DNA of 64,000 bases from Lethocerus indicus (lineage: Eukaryota > Arthropoda > Insecta > Hemiptera > Belostomatidae), in assembly GCA_019843655.1 (NCBI GenBank), contig JACDQD010000002.1:5590585-5654584 (forward strand), read 5' to 3'. The notes under the pieces are model-generated. The model saw nothing but the letters and a program-made list of their open reading frames with translations. It was not told the origin of the DNA and made no database searches. A program made the position numbers and the translations under genes. Positions 60,943-64,000 of this stretch are shown one piece after another (position 1 is the stretch's first letter; the number at the start of each line of letters is the position of its first letter).

Positions 60943-63900
60943 TATGTATATGTATGGCCAGGTCGGCATCACCGGCACGCCGTATACCAGGCCCCAGGCA
61001 TTTCTTGCCCTCGTCTAATCCTGACACCGCTTCATAATTGATCCACCCGCCCTGCCCAGTTTCAATTCTCTAAGCGGATAGCGGCAGTCCCGCAAAGCCT
61101 GTCCATGACGGACAACAAACCACAAACACATGCGTTTAAGCTACACCTGGTATTTACTCACATTTTCCTTAGTTTGCAACCAATATTGAAAGTGCGACTA
61201 TTTAATATTTTGAACGTTTATCTAAGTTAATCTTATCTAGGGATGGAAGAATGAAGTGGCTTCAGGATTTTTTAAATACGGGGAAGGATGTACGGGGAGT
61301 GGTTCAGGGTGTAAGAAAATGAAGACGTACAACGAAACTATATACACAATGAAAACATGTTGTTATTAACAACATTAAGATATGGACAATAGATATGGAT
61401 TATTATAATGTTAGTATTATTTTAGAAAGATAATTACCGCCGAAATTAACCGCAGCTTAAATGCATAAATATATTAATAGACAAGTTTTAATTTATGGGG
61501 TGGAATTTATTTTTGCCACCTATTGTGACTGTAACGTGCATGCGTTTTCTAAATTTTGTTCACCCATTGTAGATAAGGAAGGCATACAACAAACACACAA
61601 TATTACCCAAACGGCAGTGGTATATAGTGGGTTGGACACCGAAAATCTTGTCAATAAGTTGACTGCACTGCGGCAATATACTCCAGGGCACAAAACAGTA
61701 TCAGGTTTCGTTTTATTCTGGATAAATCGATCACCAAAAATCCTGTAAAATAATTATCCACAATCCTCTCGCAAAAGGTGAGCGAAAAGCTCCTAAGAAT
61801 TCACTAGCCTTTTTTTTACTCGCTGAAACAAACTGCCACTGTGGTAGTATGCAGCCCCTCCCCCTAAATCCAAGTTACCATAACACTGGGTTCAAATCCG
61901 CACGAAAAATAAACACCGCAGAAAAGAGAAGGGCAAAACGCGGGCGCTTTATCTCTCGGTAAAATCCGGGAAGGCCTGCTTGTGTCTCTGGGCCGTAATG
62001 AACCGGCCAGGACCCGGGTCTTACGGAATACTCTGCCGGTTATCCTGCCGGGGATTTTCCGGGGATCAAAAGCCTACCGGAGAAAGCTCCCGCTCTCGGT
62101 TCAATCGTCTTATCCTTAATTCATTAACCGTGACCGCTTCTACCGACACCCGATATAAGCTCTTCCGAAAGGTTCGGCCAAGGGAAGGAAACATCGAACT
62201 ATAAAAAATTCGGCTTGAAATGGAGTAATTGTTTACGATTTCGTACCTAAATGTTTTTATTACTGTTAACAGATGGGATAATATTCACATATGTCAATGC
62301 AAACAACGGCAACTTATGGAAGTCTTGTACCCGATTTATCAGGAGCAATAAGTAAATCTTACTCAGTAAATAATTTATAATTAACCAATACTAATTATAT
62401 CTGTATCTGAAGATGACTACCTTTTCCGGAAATACGAATTGCGGACTTGTTATCAGTTTGGTGCACGACCTGTATACAGGTTAACTGTCCCCTTAAACAT
62501 AGTTCGGTTTATGGAGGGAGGGGTCCATAATTATTATACCTACGGCTCAGCCAAGGAAGCAGTTCGACTAAGTAGTGGCAAATAACTAAAATGCCGACGA
62601 AGGGAATTGTTGTAGGGATCATGTTGGGGCGGCCCCTTAGGCCTGCCCATTACCGATAAGTAACCGGCCCGATCTTGGCCTCGACAGCAGTCCGCGGGAT
62701 TCAACTAGTCGAAACTTCGGTCCGAGCTCAGGGATTTATACGATGATGCCGAACTCGGTTGACTAATTTCGAGCACGATCAACTATAATTGTTATTATCC
62801 GTCGTCACAACATTATAGAACAACAATTGGTTCTTGAAACTCGACTCTCTCCGTCGGCTATAACTTGGAAGTTTCACTTACCGAGGGAATTCGGTTGCCT
62901 AAGTGTCTTGAAAATATGTGACGCGACTTGCCCACCGAAATTGTTTTGGATATTATAACCATGAATATTTCAAATATTTCTTGACTGTTAGGTAAATTTT
63001 ACGAAGACATTTAAAACTTATTCAGGGCGTAATATCTTTCGTTCAATCTTCCTCTATCCTGTTACAGTTAAATGATTACCAAAACAACATGAGAAAATAT
63101 TATTGGTAGTGCCATTTAAATGTTGATCAATTAAAAAAATTAATAAATACTCGTCGCTGTATTTGTTTCATCTGCATTGCTAATTTCACAAGTTTTGACA
63201 ACCATAATTAAAAAAACGGAGTGAATTACATGCTTAGTCATACTTCGGATGAAAGCGAATCTGATTAATAATAGCGGCTTAAGATCGCTGAGTTATTCCC
63301 GGTTTAAAAAGACATCGGGATGAGTCAGAACACATACTGGCACGCTGATAGGGCCGAAACAACGGGATAATTCTGAGTTAGGAATGAAATCATTGCTTTA
63401 AGGGCCTGAAATTTTATTTCAGTCGAACATCTTAATTTCGAGCCCAATTCAGAGTCAATTAGACGATTCTGAGAGTCCTCTGACATCATAGCAAAGTTTG
63501 AGTGGACTAATGCCGAATAAAAGGCTGCACCAGCCAGCTTTTTTATGACTCGGATCGTCCGAATTCCTGTGGCATTAAAATTCGTTCTTTACTTTGAATA
63601 ATGAATTCTCACTCACATGTGAATTGCCATATAGCATGATCTATATGATTAGCTCATTCTTGTAGTTTTTGTAGCGGGTAAGACGAAGGGAGGTGGTATG
63701 GATAGATTTAATAGTGTCGACGTTTAGGTTCCTCTCATTTGCTGTAACACAACAATACAGTGACAACCAGTTCAATGTTCCTATCTCTCTGACTCGACTG
63801 ACTATTCCTGTATTATTCCTCGAGATGGAAAAATTACAGGCATCCTAATAAAACCTGAAACGAAATATATTCTACCAAAATAAGAGTATTTAAAGTAATA

Positions 63901-64000
63901 TTAACTACCAAAGTACGAAATGACTTAGTACGTACTTGAATAGTAATAAGGCTAAATGCGAAGTTCCTCAGAACTAGACTCTGGAGTTTCAAAGGAAACA
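60933..64000. other. Non-coding stretch, no gene recognised
   Basis: GC-richer patches at about 61,880-62,200 and 62,610-62,760, otherwise AT-rich. The frames 61,461-61,748 (+, 95 codons) and 61,980-62,204 (+, 74 codons) show no recognised family. The last 1.2 kb contains nothing I can name. Confidence 0.55.

Noticed and set aside
60700..61037. Frames with long Ile/Tyr runs on both strands
   Set aside because: They are translations of the (TA)n microsatellite.
61838..61905. TGGTAGTATGC plus GGTTCAAATCC as a possible tRNA gene on the plus strand
   Set aside because: The boxes are roughly spaced, but no D, anticodon, T or acceptor stems form. Could be an old SINE trace, not supportable.
1..64000. 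CRISPR array, integron, prophage or biosynthetic operon
   Set aside because: No regularly spaced repeats, no bacterial gene organisation and no dense coding; the window is eukaryotic in character.

Overview
The window reads as AT-rich, mostly non-coding nuclear DNA from an animal, most likely an arthropod with a sizeable genome (inference). Reasons: there is no bacterial gene density, operon or ribosome-binding-site pattern. CpG looks common by eye. Simple-sequence arrays ((CT)n, (TA)n, (TG)n, (AGT)n, (AAG)n) are scattered throughout. The only recognisable coding sequence comes from decayed retroelements of types common in insects. I could not support a single intact host gene. The longest open frames (up to about 160 codons) lie mainly in GC-rich patches, where stop codons are rare by composition; often both strands are open at the same place, and none shows a family I recognise.

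What can be supported is a set of mobile-element remains. From left to right these are: a weak tRNA-like relic (about 13.87 kb, +); a tRNA-derived SINE on the minus strand with likely target-site duplications (14.76-15.01 kb); a second, shorter tRNA-like SINE head (34.34-34.41 kb, -); a heavily frameshifted reverse-transcriptase relic of a non-LTR retrotransposon (about 41.0-42.3 kb, +), whose pieces follow the family order from the start of the RT domain to the C-terminus; a short, 5'-truncated jockey-type LINE (46,704-47,287, +) with an A-rich tail and a perfect 13-bp target-site duplication; and one end of a pogo/Tigger-like DNA transposon (49,405 to about 49,625, +).

The rest is alternating AT-rich sequence and GC-rich islands of 0.2-0.7 kb (for example 12.2-12.7, 24.2-24.5, 39.45-39.96, 52.5-52.9, 59.9-60.5 and 61.9-62.2 kb), plus microsatellites, short perfect hairpins and palindromes, and G-quadruplex-capable tracts. 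The islands could be conserved regulatory elements in a gene-poor region or just compositional patches; sequence alone does not decide. The genes do not 'work together' here, because none is demonstrable. I did not find a new biological system; the most informative features are the dated-looking retroelement insertions and their break structures.
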